From Epiperipatus broadwayi (Eukaryota > Onychophora > Udeonychophora > Euonychophora > Peripatidae), in contig JAQFVV010006245.1 of assembly GCA_028023455.1 (NCBI GenBank), positions 5,945,276 to 6,009,275 of the forward strand: a stretch of 64,000 nucleotides of DNA, given 5' to 3'. The position numbers and the translations under genes were made by a program. The notes beneath the pieces are model-generated. The model was not told the origin of the DNA. It ran no database searches and worked only from the letters and a program-made list of their open reading frames with translations. Of this stretch, positions 33,410 to 46,788 are shown piece after piece. Every line of letters begins with the position of its first letter. Positions within the stretch are counted from its first letter, which is position 1.

Positions 33410-36400
33410 TGGTTTCATTTAAAAGTTACAAATTTAAAGTTTCAAAATATTTGTTTTTTACTTATGAATTAAAGCATTTAGAAAATAGATATTTTAATAC
33501 TGGTTCATACTATAATACTATAGTTTATTCATATAAAAGTTTAGAAAAGTAATAAATTATCTTGGGAGCCACACAGAGTAGTTTTGGGAGCTGTATGCAG
33601 TTTGCGACTCATAGTTTGCCCACTGTTGATATGCAATATCTGCTTTAAAAAGTTATTTTAGAAACTTAGTATACATTCAATGTGCTAGTTTCATATTCAT
33701 GGATATCAACACAATATTGTACAGTTATTTTTTTTTTTCAAATATTTTTTTATTTATTTAAACACTAATAATTCCCTGAATTCCACATGCTGATTTTGCA
33801 AATTAAACAAAGCTTTCTAGATTTTTTTTTATCATGTTTTCTTCACAAACTAAAACTCATGTCAATGTTCTTTTTCATGATTATAAAATATAGATCTATT
33901 TGTAGAATTTTTACTTTACTGCATGTAAGTGGATCATCATTCTTGTCTCTAAATTTGTCTTATTTTCTCCATAGTATACACATAGAAAGTCTGATTAATT
34001 GCATTTCTCAGTATTTACATTGGATTAGTTTATTTAATCTATTTTTATCTTTTTCATTATTGATTAATCTATTCATATTCACAGATATTCTAAAGATTAG
34101 ACTGGACTTCTCTGTATATATCATTCCAATTTAATTTTCATTACTCAGTACATATTATAGTCTTATTGAAAAGAGTTTTTATATCTGAAATATAAATGTC
34201 CAAATCCTCTATTTTATCAGACTCAAACTTACACAAATAATTATTTCTATACAAAAGAACTCTCAAGCTAACTTATTTACATGATTTTAACATTTGAAAT
34301 ACCACATTAGCATATTCCTTAATATTAAATGATTTATACTACCATTTTATAATTCAACAAATTGACATTGTTTTATTTTTAAATCTAAATAACAAATTTT
34401 ATCAAGTTTTTTTGGGCTCTTTGATCCAATTTAATTCTCCAAACACATTATCAAAAATTTGCTTCATGGGATTATCAGTAAAAAGTTATTTGTAATATAA
34501 TATGGGCAGACAAAGAGAAAAGTACATGTCACTATATTAAAGCATTACAAAACCCCTATGTATGTACAGTATATGAATGGGATTTTTGTATGTGCATTGC
34601 AAGATTATTTATAACGTTTGAAGAATTACGTAAAAAAACAGGATTAAAGCTTGAAAAAGATAATGACATTTTCTATTTAGATTTAAAAATAACAATGACA
34701 ATTGAATGAATTATAAAAAGATAATTAACCATTTAATATTAGAATATGTGTTAATGTGATGTCTCAAATACCAACTTCACATAATAATGTGGGATTGAAT
34801 GCTTTTTTGCATAAAAATAATTATTTATGTAAGTTTAAATTTGTTGAAATAAAAAGTTTGGTGGCTAATTTCAGTAATACTTATATATATAGAGAGAACA
34901 TTTTAAAATAATCAATGTTACAAAAATACAAAACTTTGCAATGATAAAAAAAATGTATGTCTTTGCCAGATGTTTAGAATATTGGAAATAACATTAAGTA
35001 ATAGGTGCCGAAAAATTTGATGTGGACTTTAAAAAAACCCATAAATTTAAATATATTAATCAATACTATTAAAGATAAAATAGATACAATGGATCTATTT
35101 AATGCCATGAGATGAGCTGTAGCCAATAGGTCCCATATTTATATGGTAAAAACTAAAAAGAAAATTAATTCTACAAATATGTTGATTTTGTTATCATAAA
35201 AAAGAACATGGATATATCTTCAGTTCAGGTATCATTAATGATAGAAAGAAAAAAAATAAGGAAGCTTAGTTTATTATGCAAAATTAATACAAGAGGAATC
35301 GGTCAATAGTATTGAACAAAAAATAAAAGATCAATTTTTAAATATTATTTAACTGTAAAATATATCAGATTTCTAAAATTAATTTTAAAGTATACATTCT
35401 TGTTATTGTCTATATTTTTATAAAATATTTTTTTCTTCCAAAATTTTATTTCATAAAAATTATAAATTGTCTTCTTTTTCCAAAGTATAGGAAAAATTGC
35501 ATTTATATACACTTTATTTTTAATCTAATTTAAGTAGTTTCTGTATAGAAAATATATCGATGCCACACATAATAAAAGTAAAAAAGCTACTAAAACTATT
35601 CAAGCAATACATTTAAAAAAAAGCTATTACATTATTCAAGCAGGTTACCTCTATAATTTTGGATAATTATAGTAATTAATATTGTTCTAAGTATCAATTT
35701 AAAAAAAAAAAAAATGCATTCTATTCCAGTACACATACGTTTATTTTGTTATAAGTAATAGTTAGTCCTTGTTTTCATTTCCTGTCCTAATAAAAATCTG
35801 AATATTATTTTCATATAACAAAATATCTAAATATGCATTATATTCACACCTGTGATTGTGTTTTAGAGTTTATTTTCTTTGGCTAGTCTGGGTTAGTTGT
35901 GAATTTGGGATAAATTTAATAACAATCGTAATATAAATAGATAATGGGGGGGGGGGGGCTATGCATATTATTAAAAATGTTACTGGTTTGAATAAATTAA
36001 AGTAAAAAAAATCTAGATGTCCATAATTATTCACACCACTTGAATGCTATAAAAATAATCTTAAAATGTTACTGTAAACAGATAAGAAAAAAATATTTTT
36101 TTCTGAATTGTGCAGTAAATGACCACAAACTATTTTACAAAATTTCTGTAGCAACAAAAGTATTACTACTTATTATAAGATGATTAAATTTTGAACTCCC
36201 TTTATATTATTACACTAATTTTATTATTACAAAACTTTAATTTTTTTTAATGGGACAATTTAAAAATGTAATAATAAATCTCTTGAAATATGTAAACAAG
36301 GTAAAAAATTTAGCGTATTGTTTTTATTTTTATAGTTTATCTTATATCCACTTTTCTATCTAGAAAATCATTTCAAGAAAAGTAAATTTCTGTTATTTTA

Positions 36401-37150
36401 CCTTAGTTATCTACATAAGGAATTAATTTATTCTTATTAACTGTAGATATTCTATATGAAATGATCATCTATAGAAATTTATTAAAATAATGGTGCAATA
36501 ATTTAATGAGCTTATTATTGTTATTAAATTAAAAAAAATGTTATTAGTTTGCTTTGATATCTAAATTAAGTAGAAAGATCAATATTCATTGCAATTTGGA
36601 CCTTCAAAGTTAGTGATTGTAAAATATGCAATATATTTTTACAAAAACCTACACAAAGTAATTTTAAAAATATATTAGCCATTTATTGTCAAAGTGAAAG
36701 TAATCACAAAAGCTAGATTTAATTATTATACAAATTACAATTAACAATAGTAATAATTAATGTTTTATAGTATATATATATGTTAAAATTAACTAAACAT
36801 TGTTTTAACAACATTACTTTAAAATCATATGAAAGCAGATAAAATGGCCCTATAAATAATCATTTTTTATTTCTATAAAGGCATTTACTTTAAATATACT
36901 GTTTTATAAACTACCCATTGTATCTTAAAAAAAAATTTAAGAAAAATGTAGAAATTATGCAAATTTATTTACCTTATAAATGCCATATTTTTTTAGGAAA
37001 TGCTGCTCACAACAATCACTTTTTAATAAATACATAAAATAATTTCTAAACTGATAAAGAATGATTAATACTCATGTATACATTTATTAAAAGTGATTTC
37101 ATGAATAAATGCTTGCTAAACAATTATAGCATTTATAAAGTAAATTGGTG
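33410..37150. other. AT-rich DNA without recognised genes
   Basis: A frame of 115 codons at 33787-34134 (plus) is rich in F, L, I, S and K and looks like chance translation of AT-rich DNA. Segments at about 34500-35340 have weak coding flavour but could not be assigned. A run of 13 G bases lies at 35946-35958. Confidence 0.35.
35946..35958 (+). repeat. G13 homopolymer
   Basis: Thirteen consecutive G residues in otherwise very AT-rich DNA. It could form a quadruplex or be an assembly or sequencing-length uncertainty. Confidence 0.8.
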
Positions 37151-37210
37151 TAAAATATTAATACAAAGCTATAATATAAGGCATTTGAAAGGCTATAGGA
37201 GTTTGATCCA

Positions 37211-37302
37211 TCTTTAAAAAGACTTGGTTGATCTTAATGCATTTTGAGATCCAATAGTAGGGTATTTTCTTACATCTGCAACTGTAAGATTGAAATATGC
37301 CA
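37211..37302 (-). other. Candidate terminal exon, unassigned
   Basis: After a good minus-strand acceptor (TTATTTTTGTATAG) an open frame gives AYFNLTVADVRKYPTIGSQN, then ALRSTKSF and TAA. An AATAAA lies about 130 bases further on. Composition looks coding and the frame is clean, but I do not recognise the protein and saw no partner exon. Confidence 0.3.
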
Positions 37303-39379
37303 CTATACAAAAATAAATGTTTTATTAGGCTATTGTTCAAATTGAATTTATTAACATTATACACAAAGATTGTGGCTGTTTACAAAATTTAATTATTGTG
37401 CTATTTTTTTCTGAAATCAATTAAATGTGATAACAGTCCTTTCCTCATTCTTTGAAATACAAATATCTTAATTTATTATTATTATTATTTTATCTTTGAT
37501 GAGTTAATGTATAATAATTATTCAATTAATTATTGCACTTGATCAAATAATTATTTCAATATTTTCAAATAACTATCATTGAAAAAAAAGATCAGAATAT
37601 ATAAATTAAATCTTTTGTTTTTTTTAGACAAACTATTCTATACCAACAAATAATTAATATGATTTCATTTAAACTAGCCAATAATATAGAGTTATAAATC
37701 AACATATCTCAGAATGGAAAACTATTTAAGCATTGTACACATACATATTCTGTGGATTGAGTAATTAAAGGAAATAATATATCTTTGCATATTTTTAATA
37801 TTCAACACCAAATTCATACACAAATCATTTCAATTAAAAGTTATTTTTATTTCTAAATTATCTAATTTTTCATTATATATTTACATATTTATTCATTACA
37901 TATAAAAAAAACCCACACATGTTGTCAAAAATGGTTAGGAAATAATGAAACAAATTTTACTTGGTAGCAAAAACAAACTTTCAAATGAGAAGTACCCGGA
38001 GTGACAGGATAACAAATCACTATTAATGCCTTAACATACACTCTTTTATATCAGATTTGTTGCAAAAACAAATTATACTGAAATACTCAGGAAAAAGAAT
38101 AAATGTTAATTGCCTACATAATCAAAAAAGCAAAGTAAAAATGCTGAGCATGAAAATCCAAAACAATTATTGTTTCATCTTTATATAGTAGGCAAAAAAA
38201 AAGAAGCTAATTCTGATAATCACCGCTGCCTATAATCATTTACATTTCCAGATTTTTCATATACTTCATTAAACTCTGTTTTAGTACTTTTTACATCATA
38301 ATAGTTAGAATGGCAGAGTATCAAAACATATCTACTTCATTAAGTATATCATTAAATTAGGACAGAATAATCTACTAATAATAAAAAAATATCAAAATAC
38401 ATTATCTAAATATTATTAAAATGAAACTCAACCATTCATATATATTATATACTTGTGAACTGTATTAGCCCATCCAATTAACTGGTTTTACCTATACTTA
38501 CGAGTTATTATTTTATAATATATTGAGTTCTGTAAATCATCTATAGTACTATTCATTAAACATGTAGTTACAAAATAAAATAAAAAGATATCACTGATGA
38601 TTCAAAATTGATTTTTTTTTCAAAATGGGATAAAATTTTGAATAGTTTCTTTACTTTCCATGATAATATAATAACTAATATTTAATTTGCTATATTAAGA
38701 ATTAACTATGCTTAGAAATTTGTAATGAATTAACAAAGCAAAAATGTTACTTACATACTTATAACTATAGAATAACTAACAATTCATACATCTCAAAATA
38801 AAATAAACTTTTAAAAAGCTATTTTACCATGTTCCATTTTTAAAACTCTACACAGTTTGAAAAATCAAGGAAATCTTGTTTTTGGAATAATAATCAACTT
38901 GTGATTAAGCACGTCACTTGTTACCATAATTTGGATATCACTAAGAACTAATCAGATACAGAAATTTTTTTTTTTCAGAATAATTAGTACACAATTAATA
39001 ATTCAAAGAAATGTAAATACAATTATATATCAGATATTTTCCAATCTTTTGAACTATAGTGTCTAATGAATATTAACAACATTAGTTTTCAAATGATAAA
39101 TACAAATGAATTAGAAGTTACTAATATAAAATATTCTGGTCAAAATATAAATATAATGAATAAAATTTAATTATACAATTATGCTTGGATGAAATGTTTT
39201 AAGTAGAAATAAATATTAAAAGAAAATTTGCCCTTATACTTGAAAATGAAAATTTTTAATAAATGTATTCTATCAGTTTGCTTATAGTTAAATGACTAGG
39301 ATGTTTAATGGAAAAGCATTAAAAAAAAGTTTAGTGATTGACAAAAAGATTTAAAATATAAATGATGAATTAAAACAAC

Positions 39380-40600
39380 AAAAAAGATAATTGCTTGCTG
39401 ATCCTAGCCACTTTAGATTTTTTCCAGTAATATATGGATCTGAAACACAATATTTTAATTTTATTAACTCTATATGAATTAAAATGATAGTTTTTAATGA
39501 TATATTTGTCTTACTCATTTAGATATGAACATAGATATTCCATCTTACTACTTTAAATAGTTCATTGTAATCTTAAAAATATAATGGACACATGGTCTAC
39601 AGAGATAATTTGAAAAGCTTTAAATATAAGTTTGTTGGTTTCAAAATTATTGTAATTTTTTTAGGAATATATATATTCGTAGAATTGGACCAGCTGATCT
39701 AAAAAAACAGTTCTATTGCTAAAATTAATAAATATTAAAAAAAAAGACTGAACTAATATTTACTTTCAAAAATTTTACTGAATAGGTGGCTTCCAGTCAT
39801 AGTCAAATAATTACTAGAGACTCAATGTAATTGCAAAAAACTGAAAACACTAGATACAGTTTTTTTTTGTCAGCCAAATGCAAAAAATAACATTAGCAAC
39901 AATATGTTTAAAGTATTACTTTTATTTATCTGCTATCATACGAAAATTTCTTCAATTAAAAGTTTGTAGCAATGGTAAAATTAGATGATTGCCCTATATA
40001 TATAAATAAGCATTTATAAAATTTATATATAATAAAAGAAAAAAAAGTGTTATTACTGCTGATTGATATGACATATTTGAAATCAAAACTGTTGTTAGAC
40101 ACATTATGTATTAAATCCAATTTTATTTTTATGACAGTGGTTTCATGAAATGGGCATCAAGATACAGTATAAGTATGTTAGTGAAATTTTAAAATTTGAA
40201 CCAATTAAAAGCCAAAAATAACTATTTTTTTCATCTCTAGATATACAATATGCTAGTGATATATTTTTCCAAGTCAAAGAATGATTTAAATAAATATTTT
40301 CTATCATGGTTTATGGATCTGCAACTAGAACACAATAGAAATGCAAACCAAGAACAGAATGTACAATATCATAAGCAATACAGTGATTTAAAGATAAAAG
40401 TTCAATGATTGACAATGAAAGATGGATTAAAAGAAAAAGATATAATTATTTGCTATATCTATTCTCTTATCATATAATTAACAAAACTAAGTTATAATAG
40501 ACACAACACACCTACCTTCTCAAAATACACAGATTCATTAATCTGCATTTAAAAAAATTATTAAATAAAAATAAAAGTGTGTGCACGTAATGCATTCAAT
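39380..40600 (+). pseudogene. Possible LINE fragments (RTE-like), very decayed
   Basis: Short runs such as FPVIYGSET near 39405-39435 and YNMLV/SKSKNDLNKYF near 40245-40300 recall the reverse-transcriptase C-terminal and YADD regions of the RTE-like family at 41.3 and 53 kb. Similarity is weak and by eye. Outside these runs there is only AT-rich sequence. Confidence 0.3.
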
Positions 40601-41289
40601 CACATTGTTGTAATCATACCACAAGTATTAACACTCACAATTTTTCTGTTACGAATGAAAATATTAAACACAAGATTAATAATGATATTAATTTTTTTAA
40701 GGTTGGAAAATATAAAATGCTCTCAAAATCCACAGAATCAATAATCCACAATTTGTAAATAAAAATTAAAACTTCATACATTTCATGAACACTTGCTGTA
40801 AAGTATAATAGCCATTTTCTACCCACATTCTCAATAATATTGCAACAAAAGCATTTGCACTTAGGATTTCATTTCTGTGAATTAAAGAAATAAAATGTTT
40901 AAAATGGATCTAATAGCAATTCTGACAACCCAAAAGAAGTCTGAAAGGCTTCATTTATATGATAAAATTAAAATACTTGCTTTACCTTTAAAAGAAATTT
41001 TTTTTATATATTATAGTTATCCAAATATTGGATAAGCGTGCACCATATGCTACTTAAACTGCTAAAATCACATCTAGAGTGAATGGTAAGTATTTAGTGG
41101 AAAAAATAAAACATTAAATTTATAGTTGAAAGATATAACAGAAAGAATATTCTGGTAAATGTTAACATTTTTACAAAGATTTTAACAAAATATTAAATAG
41201 AAAAAAGTGACACTAAGTCATTTATAACAAAGAAGAGATGGTTATAAATATTCAAAAATCAGTATGAACTCAAAAAGATCAAAACATGT

Positions 41290-42310
41290 CCATATATGCA
41301 TTTATTTAGATTGGGTACAGTCATCACCATTTTCAACCATGATCAATTCACTGCAGAATGAAAGTCTCTCCAAATTCAATCCATCTTCTCTATCTCTAGG
41401 CTCTCGTCTCTACATCACCCCAGCATACTTCCTTATTTCATCTATTCATCTCACATGAGATCGCTCTCTGGATCTTTTACAATCTTCTGGAATCCAGTTT
41501 AAGATTTCAGCTGCCCATTTATCATTATTCCTTCTAACAATATGTCCATCCCAATTCCACTCCAGTCTCTTAATTCTATTAATGTCAGTAACACCTGTTT
41601 GTTCTCTCACATGTATTTTGCTTTTGATCTCTCTTTGTTACTTCTAACATATACCTCTCCAAATTTTGTTTAGTGCTCTGAAAGTCTCTGTATTGCTCTT
41701 CTGATAAGTGTCCAAGTCCCAGATTGGTAAGTAAGAACTGATAACACACAATTATTAAAAACCTTCCTTTTAAAAACAGATAGGCATTTTTTTTATATAT
41801 TAAATTATTTCCATTAAAAGCACCAACCAAGTTTAATTCTATGATTAATTTCATTGATTATGTTTCCATCTGTAGTAACAATATCACTACGATATTTGTA
41901 GTTGTTAACTTCTTCAAACACATCATTATCAATTTTTATTTTCTTCTTTTGAGAAAATCCATTGACCATTACTTTAGAATCTTTTTAACATTTATCTTTA
42001 ATCCTACCCTGACAACTCTTGCAACATTTCCTGAAACTAAAGCATTTCTTGCAAAAACAGCTATACCATCTGTAAAATCTAGCTGTCTTAAGTAATCTCC
42101 ATTTATTTTGATTCCTTTAGCTTCCCATTTTAATCCACAAAATATTTCTTGCAAAACTGCTGTAAAAAGTTTTGAAAATATGAAGTCACCCTTTAGTATT
42201 CCTTTCTCAATGTTAATCTTTTTAATATCAATATATAATCTAATTGTTACTGTTGCATTTTTATAAATATTCTTCAGTATATCATCATATCCTGGTACAT
42301 AAAAATTAAT
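41290..42310 (-). pseudogene. LINE remnant, RTE-like RT palm to C-terminus
   Basis: Minus strand, from high to low coordinates: at about 42150-41970 IFCGLKWEAKGIKINGDYL, RQLDFTDGIAVFARN, where FTDG stands in for the catalytic FADD, then VGLKINVKK as after the palm. At about 41720-41585 the YGSETW-like region and STKQNLERYMLEVTKRD. At about 41530-41290 the C-terminal tail with DGHIVRRNNDKWAAEILNW-like order, a PEDCKRSRERS basic run and a DREDG segment. The order is that of endonuclease-RT LINEs with a C-terminal W/R-rich tail. Frames change several times and the active site is lost. Confidence 0.75.
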
Positions 42311-43078
42311 ATTTTGAAATTAACTCATTGTAACTGTTTAGCCTTCTATATAATTCTCAATTTTCACTATCTTTATCAAGATTAGGGAATATAATAATAC
42401 AAATATTATGAATTTACTCCAGTTAAATATGAAATTATTTCTTTGCCCAATTTATTTTAAGTAAGAGAGACTAAAGATAATAAAATAGAGATATCAAAAA
42501 AATTTCATTTAAGAAAATAGTGACATAAACAAGTCTAGAAAACTGGAGAACAATCAATGATGAGTCACTTGTAAATGGATTTGGGCATGAAATTTTATTT
42601 GGTAAATAACTATATTTTTGCAGTCTTACTTAAGAATCATCCTACATACTAAAAAGATATCTAAAAACGAGCTAACTTGCAAAATCTGATTGGGCAGTTA
42701 AGAGAACTGATAAATAAAAGTTATAATCTAAAAAAATATATAGATATATGAAATGGGTGAATTATTTTTGAAGTAAATTCTTCAGGACTTAAATGGACAA
42801 TGCAGTTTATAACCTAAAAGTGAACATATTTGTTTTGCAAAAAAAAAAAAAAAAGATAGTTTAACTGAATAAATAGATAGCCAGAGATATTTTTGGTAAA
42901 GCAGTTCATCAAACAAAAAGAGATGGCATTGTGATAATTCACTGATATCTCCTATTTTTATTTTCCTGTATATATTTTTGACAGACTAATGATATTAACT
43001 GTTATCAGAATGTTTGCTCAAAAATTAAGTCCACAAAAGTCAGAAAAAAGACTATTTCTTTTTGCATCATTATCAAAA

Positions 43079-43092
43079 ATAGAATATTTCTA
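43079..43092. repeat. 14-bp target-site duplication (left)
   Basis: ATAGAATATTTCTA, repeated exactly at 43577-43590, brackets fold-back copy 2. Confidence 0.8.
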
Positions 43093-43576
43093 AGATGTGA
43101 TATGTTGGACTATTTCCATCATTTATGAATGAACGTTGAATGTATAAAAAATTTTAAACTTTATTTAAACTTTCCAAATACAAACAACTTGTTAGTAATA
43201 ACACACAAATAGACAATACAGGTTAGTAATTACACAACATTTCGAGTAGCATTATTCTCCACTCTTCTTCAGGTGTTGCTGGCCTAAAACGCCTTAAATT
43301 CAATATACAAGAATCTAAAGGTGCGAGTTCAACTTCTAAGTGAATATTGTCACTGTGCATATAGGCCACCAACACCTGAAGAGTAGAGAATAAAGCTACT
43401 CAAAATGTTGTGTAATTACTAACCTGTATTGTCTATTTGTGTGTTATTACTAACAAGTTGTTTGTATTTGGAAAGTTTAAAATTTTCTATACATTCAACA
43501 TTCACTCATAAATGATAGAAATAGTCCAACATATCACATCTTATAACATACCATCATTACAAACCTTCAGACAAAT
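43093..43576. mobile_element. Fold-back element, copy 2 (484 bp), with tRNA-like loop
   Basis: It is the same family as 32228-32728: arms with ATGTTGGACTATTTCCATC, AACTTTATTTAAACTTTCC and TTCAGGTGTTG, inverted around a loop, and a unique tail on the right (ACATACCATCATTACAAACC) that corresponds to the left tail of copy 1. A 14-bp direct repeat flanks it. The loop (43276-43340) carries the tRNA-like segment in plus orientation. No open frame. Confidence 0.8.
43276..43340 (+). ncRNA. tRNA-like fragment in the loop of copy 2
   Basis: GCTGGCCTAAAACGCCTTAA and, after a spacer, GAATCTAAAGGTGCGAGTTC align with the minus-strand tRNA-like part of copy 1. The D-arm is shortened and the T-arm B-box-like part (GAGTTCAACTTCT) has lost one stem pair. 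A decayed class II tRNA relative. Confidence 0.45.
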
Positions 43577-43989
43577 ATAGAATATTTCTACTTGAAAATT
43601 TTAATAATATATGGTTTTTGTGGAAGAGGTAGTCCTATCTAAGTTATAAGGATTATGTCAAAAACCATTCTAAATAAGTGCTGTCGATTGTTTCCCTTGG
43701 AAAAGATATAGGTGAGCATAGAGTACATTAGAGAGCTATAATTGGATATGATATTGAAGTATTTCAGAAAAAAAAAAACTGTGCTGAAAAAATTAAGACA
43801 GCATCATAAAATATCAAATAAACAGAAAACTGGATCAACATATTCTATATGTGTGCTGTCATTGCAAAACTCATTTCTAGAGAATTTTTTTTTCCCACTC
43901 TTACTGAAGATAGAATACCTATACCTTTTATGAGTGACTATTATTATTTTTATTATATATAAACTAGCTATAACCCCATATAAAAGTGA

Positions 43990-44732
43990 TGGGAGAGAAA
44001 AAACTTTGAAAGTAAATTATCTTTAAATATGTTTAAAAAGCAGTATAGTATTGTATATGTTATTTTAGCAGAGTTTGAAATTAGAGGATGTGTAAAATTT
44101 TTATATACACACAATATTGAAATAATCAAGTTTATAATAATAAAAAAAACATTTTGTACTATATGGTTTTTTTTGTAACAAAAAATGAAATGAAAAGGAA
44201 TACAAAAAATTAAGAAGTGGGCCTATAGCAACAGATAGTGATTTAAATCTATATCTAAGTAACAACATTGAAACACTAGATATTGTTAAAAATGACTCTT
44301 AATTCATCTAAAAAAGATGCCCAACAGCTAAACTATGCATCAGAAGATAAATCTAAATCTAAAAACAAATGTAAAAACGAATTGAAACTAGGGAGAGAAG
44401 AAAATATGGAAATTAATAATGATTTGGACATAGACCCATATAGTAATATTAAAATGATGGATAATATGGAAGTCAGCTCCAGCATATCTAAAAAAGACTC
44501 TCAACAATTAATTCATACACCCTATAAGAATTTTGCATCTAGAAATAAGTCTAAAAAGATTTTGAAGCAAAGAAAAGAAGACTATGCAATTACCAATAAT
44601 AACTTAGACACAAATACATCTAAAGACAACAAAATACTAGATGACACTAAACACAGCACTGAGATGCCTAAGGAACTATTGGTCTTTCATAAACAGTTAA
44701 TCAATCTCAGTATTGTTATCCAATTATGTTAA
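43990..44732 (+). pseudogene. Repeat-derived ORF, possible LINE ORF1 part
   Basis: Nucleotides 43990-44140 are homologous to 61745-61890 (GATGGGAGAGA, TAAATATG and later blocks), so this is part of a dispersed repeat. From 44283 to 44732 a frame of 149 codons is open. It is lysine-, asparagine- and serine-rich and contains two diverged copies of a module of about 60 residues beginning SKKD(A/S)QQL and ending in an NNxLD...(D)N(K)... segment. A third, frameshifted copy precedes it at about 44230-44310. Position and style fit the variable hydrophilic region of a jockey-like LINE ORF1, but that is inference. An unknown low-complexity host protein is the alternative. Confidence 0.4.
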
Positions 44733-44739
44733 AACTTTT

Positions 44740-46582
44740 AAACAATATAATGTTCAAGTTCTCCTTCATATTCATCACAAAAATATGCCAAAAAATATAT
44801 ACTAAAAAAATAAACGATAGTTAACACATACACATATGTGCTATTTAATTTTTACCCGTACTGACATTTTCACTAATTATGCAATTTCTTAAATTCTGTG
44901 TATTACAATGTTTATATATATATATTGGTTGTGTTAAGGCAAACAACATCCAGAATCAATTGGCCAATTGTAAATTTTTTGTAAATATTCTGAATTGAGA
45001 TGCAATTTAGACATACATAAAATTAGTTTTATAAAAAATAAAAATTTAAATATTAAAAAAAAAAAAAAAATTACAATAGGATTAAAATGAGGATTAGAAG
45101 AAAAAATAGAAATGATAAATTGCTAAAAAAATAAATAAATAAAGGTGTTACAAAAAATATTTGAGGATAAAATTAAAAAAAAAAAATGCAATGTATTCTT
45201 CAAAAAATAATGAAGGATACTAATAAAAAAAATAGTAAAAGATGAAAAAAAAAATTTAAGATGAGCAACTGAAAAACTAAACAAAAATAGAAAGACAGAA
45301 AAAACAACTTTGCTTTCTTTTTTAAAAATAAAAAACAACAGAAACAATATTCATTACTTTTCACACATATATAAAAGCTCTGGACTATTGTTGACTTAAT
45401 GAGACAAGATCCTCATTTGTTTCTGGATGAAACATATACAAACATTTATAAAGTAAATGATTCTTGGAGTTATCAAACTTTTTTTAAAATCTTAATTGTA
45501 ATATTCTAAGGCAATTTAATGGTTCCTAAATGATCATCAATGAAGAGATTTGATATTCAAAAATTATTAAGTTGCAATGATGTTATGGGATAGTTCATAT
45601 ACAAAAGTTCTTGCTAATTTAAATAAATTCACATTTGTAAACATGTTTTATGCAAAATAAAGCTGTTTTTTTCTTTGTAATCATAAACAGTAACAATAAC
45701 ATATATACTATATAATTTTAATTATTGAAAAAAAAAAAACTTCATCTGCTTACTATGCCCAGAATTTGGAATTGGCACATGGCTGAAATTTCTTCCAAAT
45801 TATGAAAAGTTTATATATTTTTTTTCAGATAGACATTTAATAATTAATTCAGTCATTTAATACTGTTTTGCAAATAATGTTTAGCTATTCCTAGCTAAAA
45901 AGTAAATCAAGAAAGAAAAATCATAAATCTTTACTAAATTGGTAATAAGTGGAGTCAATAGTGTCTTCCCCACTAATTTCCTTTGAACATCTGTTGAAGA
46001 TGGTTCTGATCAGCAATAGACTATGTAAAGATTTGTTTATCTATCTTTATTTTATAATTAATTACAATAATTTCCTTGTGAACTATTGTATATATTTTTT
46101 GGAAGGGAATAAATATTTGTGCTAAAAAAGAAATGCAAGATAAACGGATTAAATTTACTTCTCTCTGACTTAAACCAATCAAACAATTAATATTAACTAC
46201 TAATCAGTCAACCTAAAATAAGTATCATTACCAATTAAAAGATAAACATTTTTTGAAATCATCAAGCAGGAAAATTCATTTTGACAGGCCTAACTTTTGA
46301 GGACTGTAATGAAATTCATGTCAAGCGAGAAAATTGTCAATAGCAATTAAAAATTATTTATAAGAAGTTGTTTAAAACTAAAATATCTAATAATTATTTT
46401 TGACCTTCTAAACTTTCCATTTATCTATGTAAACTATTTATTGACCAAGCCAACCATCCAGCATTTATTTATTCAACCACTAAACATCACATGATCACCA
46501 CTTCAATTAATTACAATACAAATTTCTATTATTATTTGACCTGTGCAATGCATATTTAATAAACTGATAAAAAAATTTCAAC
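44740..46582. other. AT-rich DNA without recognised features
   Basis: Poly(A) and dinucleotide runs, for example at 45055-45070. The stretch at 45123-45347 open on the minus strand is F/S/L-rich translation of A-rich sequence. Nothing else supported. Confidence 0.4.
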
Positions 46583-46594
46583 CCATATACAAAT
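46583..46594. repeat. 12-bp target-site duplication (left)
   Basis: CCATATACAAAT, repeated exactly at 47599-47610. Confidence 0.85.
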
Positions 46595-46743
46595 ATTTGA
46601 AAACCAGGCACTCTTCACAAACCTGGGAGCTTAACTGTAAGTATAAAGAATTTGAACTCAGATTTTCAAGCACCCTTCAACTATCCACACTATCTCATAC
46701 AACTGACACACATGACCACACACATGTAGAAAAGATTAATAAT

Positions 46744-46788
46744 CACCAATATAAGTATTTCATGCTAAACCAGCACTCATCAGTTGGT
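46744..46788 (-). ncRNA. Hammerhead ribozyme, left arm
   Basis: Minus strand: ACCAA, CUGAUGA (rc at 46777-46783), stem II GUGCU/AGCAU, GAAA, a short stem III with one U-A pair, AUA, then UUGGU closing stem I. All invariant core positions are present. Confidence 0.75.

Noticed and set aside
33787-34134. 115-codon plus frame resembling a membrane protein
   Set aside because: Composition (F, L, I, S) is what AT-rich DNA gives by chance; no recognisable motif or neighbouring exon.
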